Shown here: one piece after another, positions 1 through 5,270 of the stretch
Layout of the letters: each line of letters opens with the position of its first letter
How positions within the stretch are numbered: the stretch's first letter is position 1
Origin: a bacterium
GTDB lineage: Bacteria > Verrucomicrobiota > Verrucomicrobiia > Limisphaerales > UBA11358
Direction: 5' to 3'
Assembly (NCBI GenBank): GCA_021781185.1
Contig: JAJXXI010000414.1
Location: forward strand, 1-6,210
Length of the DNA stretch: 6,210 bases
Program-made: the position numbers and the translations under genes
Notes under the pieces: generated by a model
What the model was told of the DNA's origin: nothing
Seen by the model: only the letters and a program-made list of their open reading frames with translations
The model's database searches: none

Positions 1-589
1 GTCATTCAGTATTGAACTTGAACTCCAGAAATTCCCCAAGAACCTCAAACTCAAAGATGGAAGAAAAGCCCTGTTGCGGCCGCTGAAGGCGGATGACGAA
101 AAGGCGTTTCACCAGCTTTTTTTGGATATTCCCGAACCCGAGCGGATGTTCATCAAGCATCGCGTGCAGGACGTCAAAGTCATCCGCGACTGGTGCAAGA
201 ACATTGACGTGGGCCGCAACCTCCCGCTGCTCGGGCTCGTGAACCACAAGGTCGTCGGCGTCGCAACCCTTCATCAACAACTCGGAGGCTGGAAGCGGCA
301 CATCGGCCGTGTCAGCGTGCTGGTGCATCCGCAATTTCGCGGGATCGGCCTGGCTAGGGGGCTGGTGACCGAAATGCTCGACATTGCCCGCCAAGCCAGC
401 CTTGAACGGGTGGAGGCTGAATTCATCGGTGAACAGGAAGCCGCCATGAACATGTTTGCCATGATCGGCTTCAGCCAGTTGGCGCGGTTGGAAGACTATG
501 TCAAAGACATGCAGGCCATCTCGCATGATTACGTTTTGATGGGACTCGACCTGCGGACCGACGAGGAATACGCCGGCGTTGGAGGTTGA
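1..589 (+). CDS. GNAT-family N-acetyltransferase, 5' end outside the window
   Basis: The family transfers an acetyl group from acetyl-CoA to an amine; the substrate here cannot be told. The reading frame is open from base 2 to the TGA at 587-589 (195 visible codons). A TTG at 74 could serve as a start, but the 24 upstream codons, including FPKNLKLKDGRKALLRPL, look like the usual first strand of a GNAT domain. The true start is therefore probably left of the window. The acetyl-CoA loop is clear: VHPQFRGIGLARGL holds the Q/R-x-x-G-x-G/A signature at about visible residues 111-118, followed by the helix TEMLDIARQA. AMNMFAMIGF near visible residues 148-157 matches the late GNAT motif ending in GF. 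No fused domain is seen. The next gene starts 3 bases after the stop and its ribosome-binding site lies inside this gene's last codons, so the two are probably co-transcribed. Family is confident, function unknown. Confidence 0.9.
   Translation, partial: SFSIELELQKFPKNLKLKDGRKALLRPLKADDEKAFHQLFLDIPEPERMFIKHRVQDVKVIRDWCKNIDVGRNLPLLGLVNHKVVGVATLHQQLGGWKRHIGRVSVLVHPQFRGIGLARGLVTEMLDIARQASLERVEAEFIGEQEAAMNMFAMIGFSQLARLEDYVKDMQAISHDYVLMGLDLRTDEEYAGVGG
581..585 (+). promoter_or_regulatory. Shine-Dalgarno site for the zinc-ribbon gene
   Basis: GGAGG lies 7 bases upstream of the GTG at 593, within the last codons of the acetyltransferase gene. It fixes the GTG as the start and suggests translational coupling between the two genes. 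Confidence 0.85.
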
Positions 590-592
590 ATC

Positions 593-856
593 GTGCCCGG
601 AACCTGCCCCCAATGTGGTGCCATCCTGCCGCAGAATGCCAAAGCCTGCCCGGAATGCGGCTCCGATGAAAAAACGGGCTGGTCCGATTCAGCTCACGCG
701 GATCAACTCGGCATTCCGGAAGAGGAATTTGATCACGAATCTTTCGTGAACGAGGAGTTTGGCTCCCGCAGTCCAAAACCACGAGGAATTCTCCGGGTCT
801 GGTGGCTGACCGCCCTGCTGCTGGTGCTGGCGTTTCTGTTGTTCATCTTCCGTTGA
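593..856 (+). CDS. Small zinc-ribbon protein with a C-terminal transmembrane segment
   Basis: This 87-residue protein starts at GTG behind a strong GGAGG. Residues 5-8 (CPQC) and 19-22 (CPEC) form two CxxCG knuckles 10 residues apart, the typical short zinc ribbon that opens many bacterial proteins of unknown function. Residues about 31-60 are acidic and probably unstructured. Residues 69-86 (VWWLTALLLVLAFLLFIF) form one hydrophobic helix that ends the protein. There is no signal peptide, so a single C-terminal anchor with the zinc ribbon in the cytoplasm is likely, with R64 and R68 on the inner side by the positive-inside rule. It follows the acetyltransferase gene by 3 bases and is probably co-expressed with it. 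No catalytic motif is visible. It could be a membrane adaptor or simply a conserved hypothetical protein. Confidence 0.85.
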   Translation: MPGTCPQCGAILPQNAKACPECGSDEKTGWSDSAHADQLGIPEEEFDHESFVNEEFGSRSPKPRGILRVWWLTALLLVLAFLLFIFR

Positions 857-940
857 CCCATTTCCGCCTCTTGCCGGTTCTCTGCCAGAACAAGCATTGA
901 AGTCGAGGATCAGCACGCGGACAAATTGATTTTTAGAAAC

Positions 941-968
941 AAAAAAGCCCGCTCAAACGAGCGGGCTT
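941..968 (-). terminator. Intrinsic terminator of the ribosomal-protein operon, possibly bidirectional
   Basis: A 10-bp perfect stem, 945-954 against 959-968 (AAGCCCGCTC / GAGCGGGCTT), encloses a 4-base loop. On the minus strand it lies 18 bases past the rplQ stop and is followed by a run of Ts (six As at 941-946 on the plus strand), the standard rho-independent form. On the plus strand the stem is followed by GGTTTT at 969-974, a poorer T tract, so it may also stop the convergent acetyltransferase/zinc-ribbon transcript. The rest of the gap (857-940) shows no gene and only a weak 5-bp inverted repeat at 877-891. Confidence 0.92.
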
Positions 969-986
969 GGTTTTGCTTCAAAAAAC

Positions 987-1412
987 TTACTTCTTCTCTT
1001 CCGGCTTCGCCTCGGTGGCGGGAGCAGCGGCGGCAGCGGGAGCTTCAACAGGAACCACCGTATCCACCCATTCCAAAATGGCGCGCTGGGCGGCATCGCC
1101 CTGGCGCTGCCCCAGTTTGATGATGCGGGTGTAACCGCTGCGGCGATCCTTGAACGCCGGCGCGATTTCCTTGAACAGGGTCTTGGCGGCGGATTCCTGA
1201 TGCAACCGGGCCACGGCCAGACGGCGATGGTGAATGGTGCCCTTCTTGCCGAGTGTGACCATTTTTTCGGCGACGGAACGGGCCGCCTTGGCCTTGGCCA
1301 GGGTCGTCGTCACGCGCTTGTGTTCGATCAAGCTGCAAACAAGATTGGCAAGCATCGCGTTGCGATGTTCCGAGGTGCGGCCCAACTTGGCCGTGCGCTT
1401 CAAATGTCTCAT
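987..1412 (-). CDS. rplQ: 50S ribosomal protein L17
   Basis: L17 is a 50S protein bound near the rim of the peptide exit tunnel. This one has 141 residues. The first 120 are typical: MRHLKRTAKLGRTSEHRNAM at the start, then LIEHKRVTTTLAKAKAAR, and YTRIIKLGQRQGDAAQRAILE near residues 94-114. Residues 121-141 form an alanine-rich tail ending in EAKPEEKK, which E. coli L17 lacks in this form. The ATG at 1412 has a Shine-Dalgarno AAGGA 6 bases upstream (1419-1423), and that site overlaps the rpoA stop codon in TAAGGA. Only 9 bases separate the two genes, so translation is probably coupled. It is the last gene of the operon, with the terminator just after it. Confidence 0.97.
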   Translation of the reverse strand: MRHLKRTAKLGRTSEHRNAMLANLVCSLIEHKRVTTTLAKAKAARSVAEKMVTLGKKGTIHHRRLAVARLHQESAAKTLFKEIAPAFKDRRSGYTRIIKLGQRQGDAAQRAILEWVDTVVPVEAPAAAAAPATEAKPEEKK

Positions 1413-1421
1413 GTCAATTCC

Positions 1422-2435
1422 TTAACTGGCTTTTGGTTCTTCCTTCGGCGCATCCACCAGTCCCGGCTCGAAGTTCATTCCGAGCGAGAGGTTGAGCGAC
1501 GTGAGTTTGTCCTTGATTTCATTCAACGACTTCTTGCCGAAGTTGCGATACTTGAGCATCTCCTGCTCGGACTTCAGCGCAAGCTGGCCGACGGTGGTGA
1601 TGTTCGCATTGTTCAGGCAGTTCGCGGCGCGAACGCTCAACTCGATCTCGTTGACGCTCATGTTCAACAATTTCTTGAGCTTGGACTTCTCATCGTCCTG
1701 CTTGTCGGCGGCTTCTTCAAATTCAACGGCGTTCTTGTCGTAACCGACGAAGACGTCTAGGTGGTGCGCCAAGATCGCCGACGCCTGCGTGAGGGCGTCA
1801 TCGGGGGTGATGCGGCCGTCGGTCCAAACTTCAAGCACCAAGCGGTCGTAATCGGTGCGGTTGCCGACGCGGGCCGCTTCCACGCTGTAGCGCACGCGGG
1901 TCACCGGGGAGAACAGGGAGTCAATCGCCACGATGCCAATGGCTTGACCGGGCTTCTTGTTTTCATCGCTCGGGCAGAAGCCGCGACCGATTTTAACGGT
2001 CAGCTCCATTTCAAATTTCTTCTTCTTGTCCAGCGTGCAAATGTGCTGGCCAGGATTGACCAGTTCAACATTCTGATTGGTCTGGATGTCGGCAGCGGTT
2101 ACCGCACCTTCCTTGTTGACCGAAAGCATCAGCACCTGCTCGTCGCGAGTGTGGGCTTTGAACTTGACCTTCTTCAGGTTCAGCACGATGTCGGTGACGT
2201 CTTCGGCGACACCTTCAATTGTGGCAAATTCGTGCATCGCGCCGTCCACCTTCAATGAGGTGATCGCCGCACCTTCCAAGGAGGAAAGCAGCACCCGGCG
2301 AAGCGAGTTGCCAATGGTGTGGCCGTAACCGGTTTCAAACGGATCGGCAATAAACTTGGCGTAGGTTTCAGTGGCAGAAGCTTCATCTTTCTGCAACCGT
2401 TTGGGCATTTCAAAACGTCCTAGACGAACTGGCAT
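1422..2435 (-). CDS. rpoA: DNA-directed RNA polymerase subunit alpha
   Basis: Alpha dimerises to nucleate RNA polymerase assembly, and its C-terminal domain contacts UP elements and activators. The protein has 337 residues, a normal length. The N-terminal domain is recognised by GHTIGNSLRRVLLSSLEGAA (residues 38-57) and VAEDVTDIVLNLKKV (76-90). The insert domain follows, then DDALTQASAILAHHLDVFV (212-230). An acidic/lysine linker lies at about 236-256. The C-terminal domain begins near NMSVNEIELSVRAANCL: R269, N272 and C273 match the E. coli DNA-contact residues R265, N268 and C269, and NFGKKSLNEIKD (298-309) is the second contact loop. A short tail with KEEPKAS ends it. M1 is preferred over M10 because AAAGG lies 5 bases before the ATG at 2435. 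An 87-base structured spacer separates it from rpsD; rplQ follows after 9 bases. Confidence 0.98.
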   Translation of the reverse strand: MPVRLGRFEMPKRLQKDEASATETYAKFIADPFETGYGHTIGNSLRRVLLSSLEGAAITSLKVDGAMHEFATIEGVAEDVTDIVLNLKKVKFKAHTRDEQVLMLSVNKEGAVTAADIQTNQNVELVNPGQHICTLDKKKKFEMELTVKIGRGFCPSDENKKPGQAIGIVAIDSLFSPVTRVRYSVEAARVGNRTDYDRLVLEVWTDGRITPDDALTQASAILAHHLDVFVGYDKNAVEFEEAADKQDDEKSKLKKLLNMSVNEIELSVRAANCLNNANITTVGQLALKSEQEMLKYRNFGKKSLNEIKDKLTSLNLSLGMNFEPGLVDAPKEEPKAS

Positions 2436-2440
2436 GGTAT

Positions 2441-2445
2441 CCTTT
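2441..2445 (-). promoter_or_regulatory. Shine-Dalgarno site of rpoA
   Basis: AAAGG on the minus strand sits 5 bases before the ATG at 2435, in GAAAGGATACCATG. It selects this ATG over the in-frame ATG nine codons later and lies just beyond the outer stem of the intergenic hairpin. Confidence 0.8.
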
Positions 2446-2446
2446 C

Positions 2447-2510
2447 AACAATTTTAATCTGGCTTTCCCGGCTAAAATTCATTCCCGGCCGGAAAGCCCG
2501 TGTAATTGTT
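2447..2510 (-). promoter_or_regulatory. Nested stem-loop in the rpsD-rpoA spacer
   Basis: On the minus-strand transcript an inner stem pairs GGCTTTCC-GGC (2498-2488) with GCC-G-GGAAAGCC (2472-2461). That is 11 pairs with a single bulged G and a 15-base loop. An outer stem pairs AACAATT (2510-2504) with AATTGTT (2453-2447), 7 pairs that close the whole element. No T run follows, so a classical terminator is unlikely. The rpoA Shine-Dalgarno begins one base beyond the outer stem. The element could mark an RNA processing point, tune read-through, or affect loading at rpoA. The pairing is visible; the function is inferred. Confidence 0.55.
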
Positions 2511-2522
2511 TTGGTTTGCGGT

Positions 2523-3131
2523 TTAGCGGGAATAAAATTCGACGACAGCCTGCTCGTTGGCAATGGGCTGGATCTCGTCACGCGTGGGGATGCGCATGAC
2601 CGTGCCTTTCAGCTCTTCCTTGTTCAGCGACAGCCAATCCGGCACCGCACGACTGGCGGAGACTTCCAGGTTCTTGGTGGCGAGTTGCTTCGAGACATTG
2701 TTGTTTTTGACGCTGATGACGTCATTCACCTTGAGGGCGAATGAAGCAATCGTGGCCTTGCGACCATTCACGGTGACGTGACCGTGATTGACGAACTGCC
2801 GGGCAGCGGCACGCGTGTTACCGAAACCAAGTTGGAAAACAACATTATCCAACCGGGTTTCCAAAATTTGGAGCATCGTCTCGCCGGTGACGCCACGACG
2901 GCTCAGCGCCTTTTCATAAACGCCGCGAAACTGCTTTTCCATCAACCCGTAGTAGTAACGAAGTTTCTGCTTCTCAATCAGACCTTGACCGTATTCGGTG
3001 GTCTTGCGGCGAGATTTCGGGCCATGGACGCCGGGAGCGTAGTTACGGCGTTCAAGATATTTCGTCGGGCCGAAAATCGGAACTCCGAAACGGCGGCTGA
3101 TGCGGACGCGGGGACCTGTATAACGTGCCAT
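2523..3131 (-). CDS. rpsD: 30S ribosomal protein S4
   Basis: S4 is a primary 16S rRNA-binding protein that starts assembly of the 30S body. The 202 residues cover the full family length: MARYTGPRVRISRRFG at the N terminus, YGQGLIEKQKLRYYYG (47-62), then the S4 RNA-binding domain about 88-150 with LETRLDNVVFQLGFGNTRAA and HVTVNGRKATIASF. VVEFYSR is the usual C-terminal end. The whole protein lacks cysteine, so it is the zinc-free form of S4. The ATG at 3131 is preceded by an A/U-rich leader without a Shine-Dalgarno; the 32-base gap after rpsK even contains CACCTTTC, which resembles the anti-Shine-Dalgarno itself. In other bacteria S4 represses its own operon; no matching mRNA structure could be identified here with confidence. 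Confidence 0.98.
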   Translation of the reverse strand: MARYTGPRVRISRRFGVPIFGPTKYLERRNYAPGVHGPKSRRKTTEYGQGLIEKQKLRYYYGLMEKQFRGVYEKALSRRGVTGETMLQILETRLDNVVFQLGFGNTRAAARQFVNHGHVTVNGRKATIASFALKVNDVISVKNNNVSKQLATKNLEVSASRAVPDWLSLNKEELKGTVMRIPTRDEIQPIANEQAVVEFYSR

Positions 3132-3163
3132 TTTAGTAAATAGTTGAAAGGTGAATGTTGAGA

Positions 3164-3751
3164 CTAGACGCGGCGTTTTTTACGCGGGCGGCAACCGTTG
3201 TGCGGCACCGGAGTCACGTCCTTGATGGTGCTGATTTCCAAGCCGATGGCCTGCAGGGCGCGGATGGCGGATTCGCGGCCGGAACCAGGACCCTTGACCC
3301 GGATTTCGACTTCCTTCATGCCGTGGGACATCGCCTGGCGGGCGGCATCTTGGGCCACCATCTGCGCGGCGTAAGCCGTGCTCTTGCGCGACCCCTTGAA
3401 ACCAACCCGGCCGGCGCTGGACCAGCCAATAAGATTGCCCTGCGCGTCCGTGATCGTGACCTGGGTGTTGTTGAAAGTGGCCAGAATGTTCGCAATGCCG
3501 GAAACAACGTTCTTCGCGTGCTTTGCTTTGACAATCTTCTTTGCGTTCGGATCCTCACCGAGCAATTCGGCAGCCGTCGGGGCGGCCGGCACAACCGCTT
3601 CCGCAGCCTTGGCGGCACCGGCAGCAGCGGCAGCTTCGGCAGCGGGCACGGCCTTCTTTGCAGGCTTGGCTTCCGCAGCAGGTGCGTCAGCAGCGGGGTT
3701 CACTTCCTTTTCCTTCTTCGGCGCGGCAGGTTTCTTTTTTTCTTCGGACAT
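3164..3751 (-). CDS. rpsK: 30S ribosomal protein S11 with long N-terminal extension
   Basis: S11 sits on the 30S platform near the E site and the 3' end of 16S rRNA. The protein has 195 residues against about 129 in E. coli. The standard S11 body begins near residue 71: [19 protein letters not shown] (88-106), [14 protein letters not shown] (117-130), [15 protein letters not shown] (152-166) and the C-terminal [13 protein letters not shown]. The Asn-Gly at 185-186 is the position that forms isoaspartate in E. coli S11. Residues 1-66 are an added low-complexity segment rich in Ala, Lys, Pro and Glu. It stays in frame with the body and contains no internal Met, so the full length is probably made. 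No Shine-Dalgarno precedes the ATG at 3751; the 15-base gap after rpsM reads CAACTAAATTTCGAT. Confidence 0.97.
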   Translation of the reverse strand: MSEEKKKPAAPKKEKEVNPAADAPAAEAKPAKKAVPAAEAAAAAGAAKAAEAVVPAAPTAAELLGEDPNAKKIVKAKHAKNVVSGIANILATFNNTQVTITDAQGNLIGWSSAGRVGFKGSRKSTAYAAQMVAQDAARQAMSHGMKEVEIRVKGPGSGRESAIRALQAIGLEISTIKDVTPVPHNGCRPRKKRRV

Positions 3752-3766
3752 ATCGAAATTTAGTTG

Positions 3767-4162
3767 TTAGTGGATACCAGCCTTGGCAGTGGGATTGCGC
3801 TGCACACCCACCGTCTTGCGGGGCCCCTTGCGGGTGCGGGCATTGGTCTGCGTGCGCTGACCGCGCACCGGCAGGCTGCGCAGGTGACGGACACCACGAT
3901 AGCACTTGATGCCCTGGAGCCGCTTCAGGTTCATGCCCAGTTCGCGGCGCAGGTCGCCTTCGATGACGTATTTGCCCTCTTGAATCGCATGAACAATCTG
4001 CGAGAGCTGCGCCTCGGTGAGATCCTTTGCCCGAATGGAGGGGTCAATGTTCGCGCGTTCGAGAATCTCGATCGCGTTGACGGGGCCGATGCCATAAATA
4101 TAGCGGAGCGCGATATCAATGCGCTTGCCGGGCGGAACTTCCACTCCAATGATGCGTGCCAT
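3767..4162 (-). CDS. rpsM: 30S ribosomal protein S13
   Basis: S13 lies in the 30S head and contacts P-site tRNA and the 50S subunit through bridges. The 131 residues follow the family throughout. [20 protein letters not shown] and [14 protein letters not shown] form the N-terminal helix-two-turn-helix region (1-34). Helices run through about residue 80, and [19 protein letters not shown] (89-107) leads into the basic tail ARTRKGPRK (108-116). The tail runs about ten residues beyond the E. coli end, to NPTAKAGIH. The ATG at 4162 lies 12 bases after the rpmJ stop, in an A/T-only palindrome with no Shine-Dalgarno at a usual distance. rpsK follows after 15 bases. The order rpmJ-rpsM-rpsK-rpsD-rpoA-rplQ is the common bacterial alpha-operon order. 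Confidence 0.98.
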   Translation of the reverse strand: MARIIGVEVPPGKRIDIALRYIYGIGPVNAIEILERANIDPSIRAKDLTEAQLSQIVHAIQEGKYVIEGDLRRELGMNLKRLQGIKCYRGVRHLRSLPVRGQRTQTNARTRKGPRKTVGVQRNPTAKAGIH

Positions 4163-4177
4163 AATTTTTAAAAATTA
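4162..4177. repeat. 16-base perfect A/T palindrome spanning rpmJ stop and rpsM start
   Basis: TAATTTTTAAAAATTA is its own reverse complement. It begins at the rpmJ TAA and ends with the A of the rpsM ATG, so it fills the whole 12-base gap. It contains only A and T while the flanks are GC-rich. As RNA it would give at most a weak hairpin; more likely it keeps the start codon unpaired. AAGG at the end of rpmJ is 16 bases from the rpsM ATG, too far for normal use. Confidence 0.6.
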
Positions 4178-4288
4178 ACCTTGCCGTTGCTTGTGGCGTT
4201 TGTTCGTGCAAATGACGCGAATGACACCGCGGCGACGGATAATCCGGCAGTGTTCGCACATTTTTTTGACTGATGCTCTGACTTTCAT
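4175..4288 (-). CDS. rpmJ: 50S ribosomal protein L36
   Basis: L36 is the smallest 50S protein and helps fold 23S rRNA near the L11/GTPase-associated region. Read from the ATG at 4288 to the TAA at 4175-4177, the 37 residues begin [14 protein letters not shown] and end in [11 protein letters not shown], the standard length and sequence. C11, C14, C27 and H32 form the complete zinc site, so this is the zinc-binding (C+) form. The gene lies 9 bases after the infA stop and 12 bases before rpsM. Its leader ATTTAGAAA has no clear Shine-Dalgarno. A run of seven As lies in the VKKM codons (4261-4267), as expected from the conserved residues. Confidence 0.97.
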   Translation of the reverse strand: MKVRASVKKMCEHCRIIRRRGVIRVICTNKRHKQRQG

Positions 4289-4297
4289 TTTCTAAAT

Positions 4298-4519
4298 CTA
4301 TTTCTTTGTTTCGACTAAAATACGCCCCACGCTCAAGTCGTAAGGCGTCAATTGTAACTTTACGATGTCGCCGGTCTTTATTTTTCCGGCGCAAATTTGT
4401 TTTTCGCGACCTGCCAAAAACGCCGTCAACTGATGACCATTGGCCAGTTCGGCGCGAAACGTGCCGTTCGGCAACGCATCCATCACACGTCCCTCGACGC
4501 AGAAGGCTTTTTCGCCCAT
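4298..4519 (-). CDS. infA: Translation initiation factor IF-1
   Basis: IF-1 is a single OB-fold protein that binds the 30S A site during initiation. The 73 residues carry the family frame: VEGRVMDALPNGTFRAELANGH (8-29), TGD near 49-51 and LTPYDLSVGRI (57-67). The middle differs: where E. coli has GKMRKNYIRIL, this protein has GREKQICAGKI, with one extra residue and a changed pattern of basic and aromatic residues. The ATG at 4519 has GGAG 8 bases upstream (4528-4531). The first 37 bases of the gene overlap the 3' end of map in another frame. rpmJ follows after 9 bases. The position between map and rpmJ is the usual one for infA, which supports the assignment despite the divergent loop. Confidence 0.94.
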   Translation of the reverse strand: MGEKAFCVEGRVMDALPNGTFRAELANGHQLTAFLAGREKQICAGKIKTGDIVKLQLTPYDLSVGRILVETKK

Positions 4520-5265
4520 GTCAAAATCTCCGGATCGCCGTCTGTCACCAGGACGGTATGCTCAAAATGGGCAGATAGTGAACCATCTCGTGTCACCACT
4601 GTCCAGCCGTCTTTCAAAATTTTTATGTCCATTGCGCCGGCATTCACCATCGGCTCGATGGCTATGGTCATGCCCGGACGCAACTTGGGCGAATTTTTAT
4701 TACCCTCGTCAAAATTCGGCACCTGCGGTTCCTCGTGCATGCTGCGGCCCACCCCGTGACCGACAAATTCCCGAACCACACTATAACCATTCGTCTCCAC
4801 GTATTTCTGCACGGCACAGGAGATGTCCAGCACCCGGTTGCCCGGACGAGCCTGGGCAATCCCCAAATAAAGCGACTGTTCGGTGACATCCAACAATCTC
4901 TGCGCCGCCACACTGCATCCGCCTACCACAACCGTTCTTGCCGTGTCGCCGATGAAGCCTTTGAACGCAACCCCGACATCCACGCTGACAATGTCTCCAA
5001 ATTTCAACTCCCGGTCCGAGGCAATGCCATGAACAACTTCTTCATTGACCGACAGGCACGTATGGCATGGGAATTTCCGATAGCCTAAAAACGCGCTCTT
5101 TGCCCCATGCGCTTTGATGCGTTCAGCCGCAAAACTGTCAATTTGCCGCGTCGTAACTCCAGGCTGGATAAACCCAGCAGTTTCATCAAGAACCAACGCC
5201 GCCACCGCACAAGCCGGGCGCATTAATTCCAAATCCTCTGCGCTCTTGATTTTTATTCCGGCCAC
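4483..5265 (-). CDS. map: Type I methionine aminopeptidase
   Basis: The enzyme removes the initiator methionine from new proteins at the ribosome, using two metal ions. The 260 residues form one pita-bread domain without N-terminal extension. The metal ligands are all present: D96 (VSVDVG), D107 (FIGDTAR), H170 (FVGHGVGR), E204 (IAIEPM) and E235 (HFEHTV). H80 (VHGI) and H177 (MHEEP) are the substrate-side histidines. This places it in the same class as E. coli Map. The start is GTG at 5265, only 5 bases after the secY stop and without a visible Shine-Dalgarno; MAGIKIKSAEDLELMR aligns with the normal family start, so translation is probably coupled to secY. The 3' end overlaps infA by 37 bases, after the conserved EILT. 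No adk lies between secY and map. Confidence 0.97.
   Translation of the reverse strand: MAGIKIKSAEDLELMRPACAVAALVLDETAGFIQPGVTTRQIDSFAAERIKAHGAKSAFLGYRKFPCHTCLSVNEEVVHGIASDRELKFGDIVSVDVGVAFKGFIGDTARTVVVGGCSVAAQRLLDVTEQSLYLGIAQARPGNRVLDISCAVQKYVETNGYSVVREFVGHGVGRSMHEEPQVPNFDEGNKNSPKLRPGMTIAIEPMVNAGAMDIKILKDGWTVVTRDGSLSAHFEHTVLVTDGDPEILTWAKKPSASRDV
4528..4531 (-). promoter_or_regulatory. Shine-Dalgarno site of infA inside map
   Basis: GGAG on the minus strand lies 8 bases before the infA ATG at 4519, within the map codons for PEIL. It supports the start that overlaps map, since the next in-frame ATG (residue 13) would remove the first beta strand of IF-1. Confidence 0.7.
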
Positions 5266-5270
5266 AAAAT

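Noticed and set aside
74..76. TTG as the start of the acetyltransferase
   Set aside because: The frame stays open upstream to the window edge and the extra residues fit the first strand of the GNAT fold; no Shine-Dalgarno lies before the TTG.
2..613. A 203-codon minus-strand open frame opposite the acetyltransferase gene
   Set aside because: The plus-strand frame has clear GNAT motifs and a coupled downstream gene. The minus-strand product is His/Val-rich without recognisable domains.
877..891. Small inverted repeat GTTCT/AGAAC after the zinc-ribbon gene
   Set aside because: Only 5 pairs, no T tract after it; the 945-968 stem is a far better terminator.
1200..2258. Two long plus-strand open frames (186 and 165 codons) opposite rplQ and rpoA
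   Set aside because: They are antisense shadows of strongly conserved genes. The frames are open because of codon bias in rpoA and rplQ, and no family motif is present.
2447..2522. A promoter for rpoA in the rpsD-rpoA spacer (TTAAAAT as a -10 box)
   Set aside because: No -35-like hexamer lies at the right distance and the A/T stretch is part of the outer hairpin arm.
3132..3163. S4 autoregulatory pseudoknot near rpsD or rpsM
   Set aside because: No convincing pairing around these starts could be traced by eye; only the rpsD-rpoA spacer has clear structure.
3155..3763. A 202-codon plus-strand open frame opposite rpsK, with AAAGG just before its ATG
   Set aside because: It is antisense to nearly all of a clearly recognised S11 gene, has low-complexity Gly/Ser/Arg/Phe composition, resembles no family, and its apparent ribosome site is the reverse complement of the rpsD leader.
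4261..4267. Run of seven As in rpmJ as a slippage or frameshift site (similar runs in rpsK and the GNAT gene)
   Set aside because: The run follows from conserved Lys codons, the frame continues normally and no alternative product is evident.
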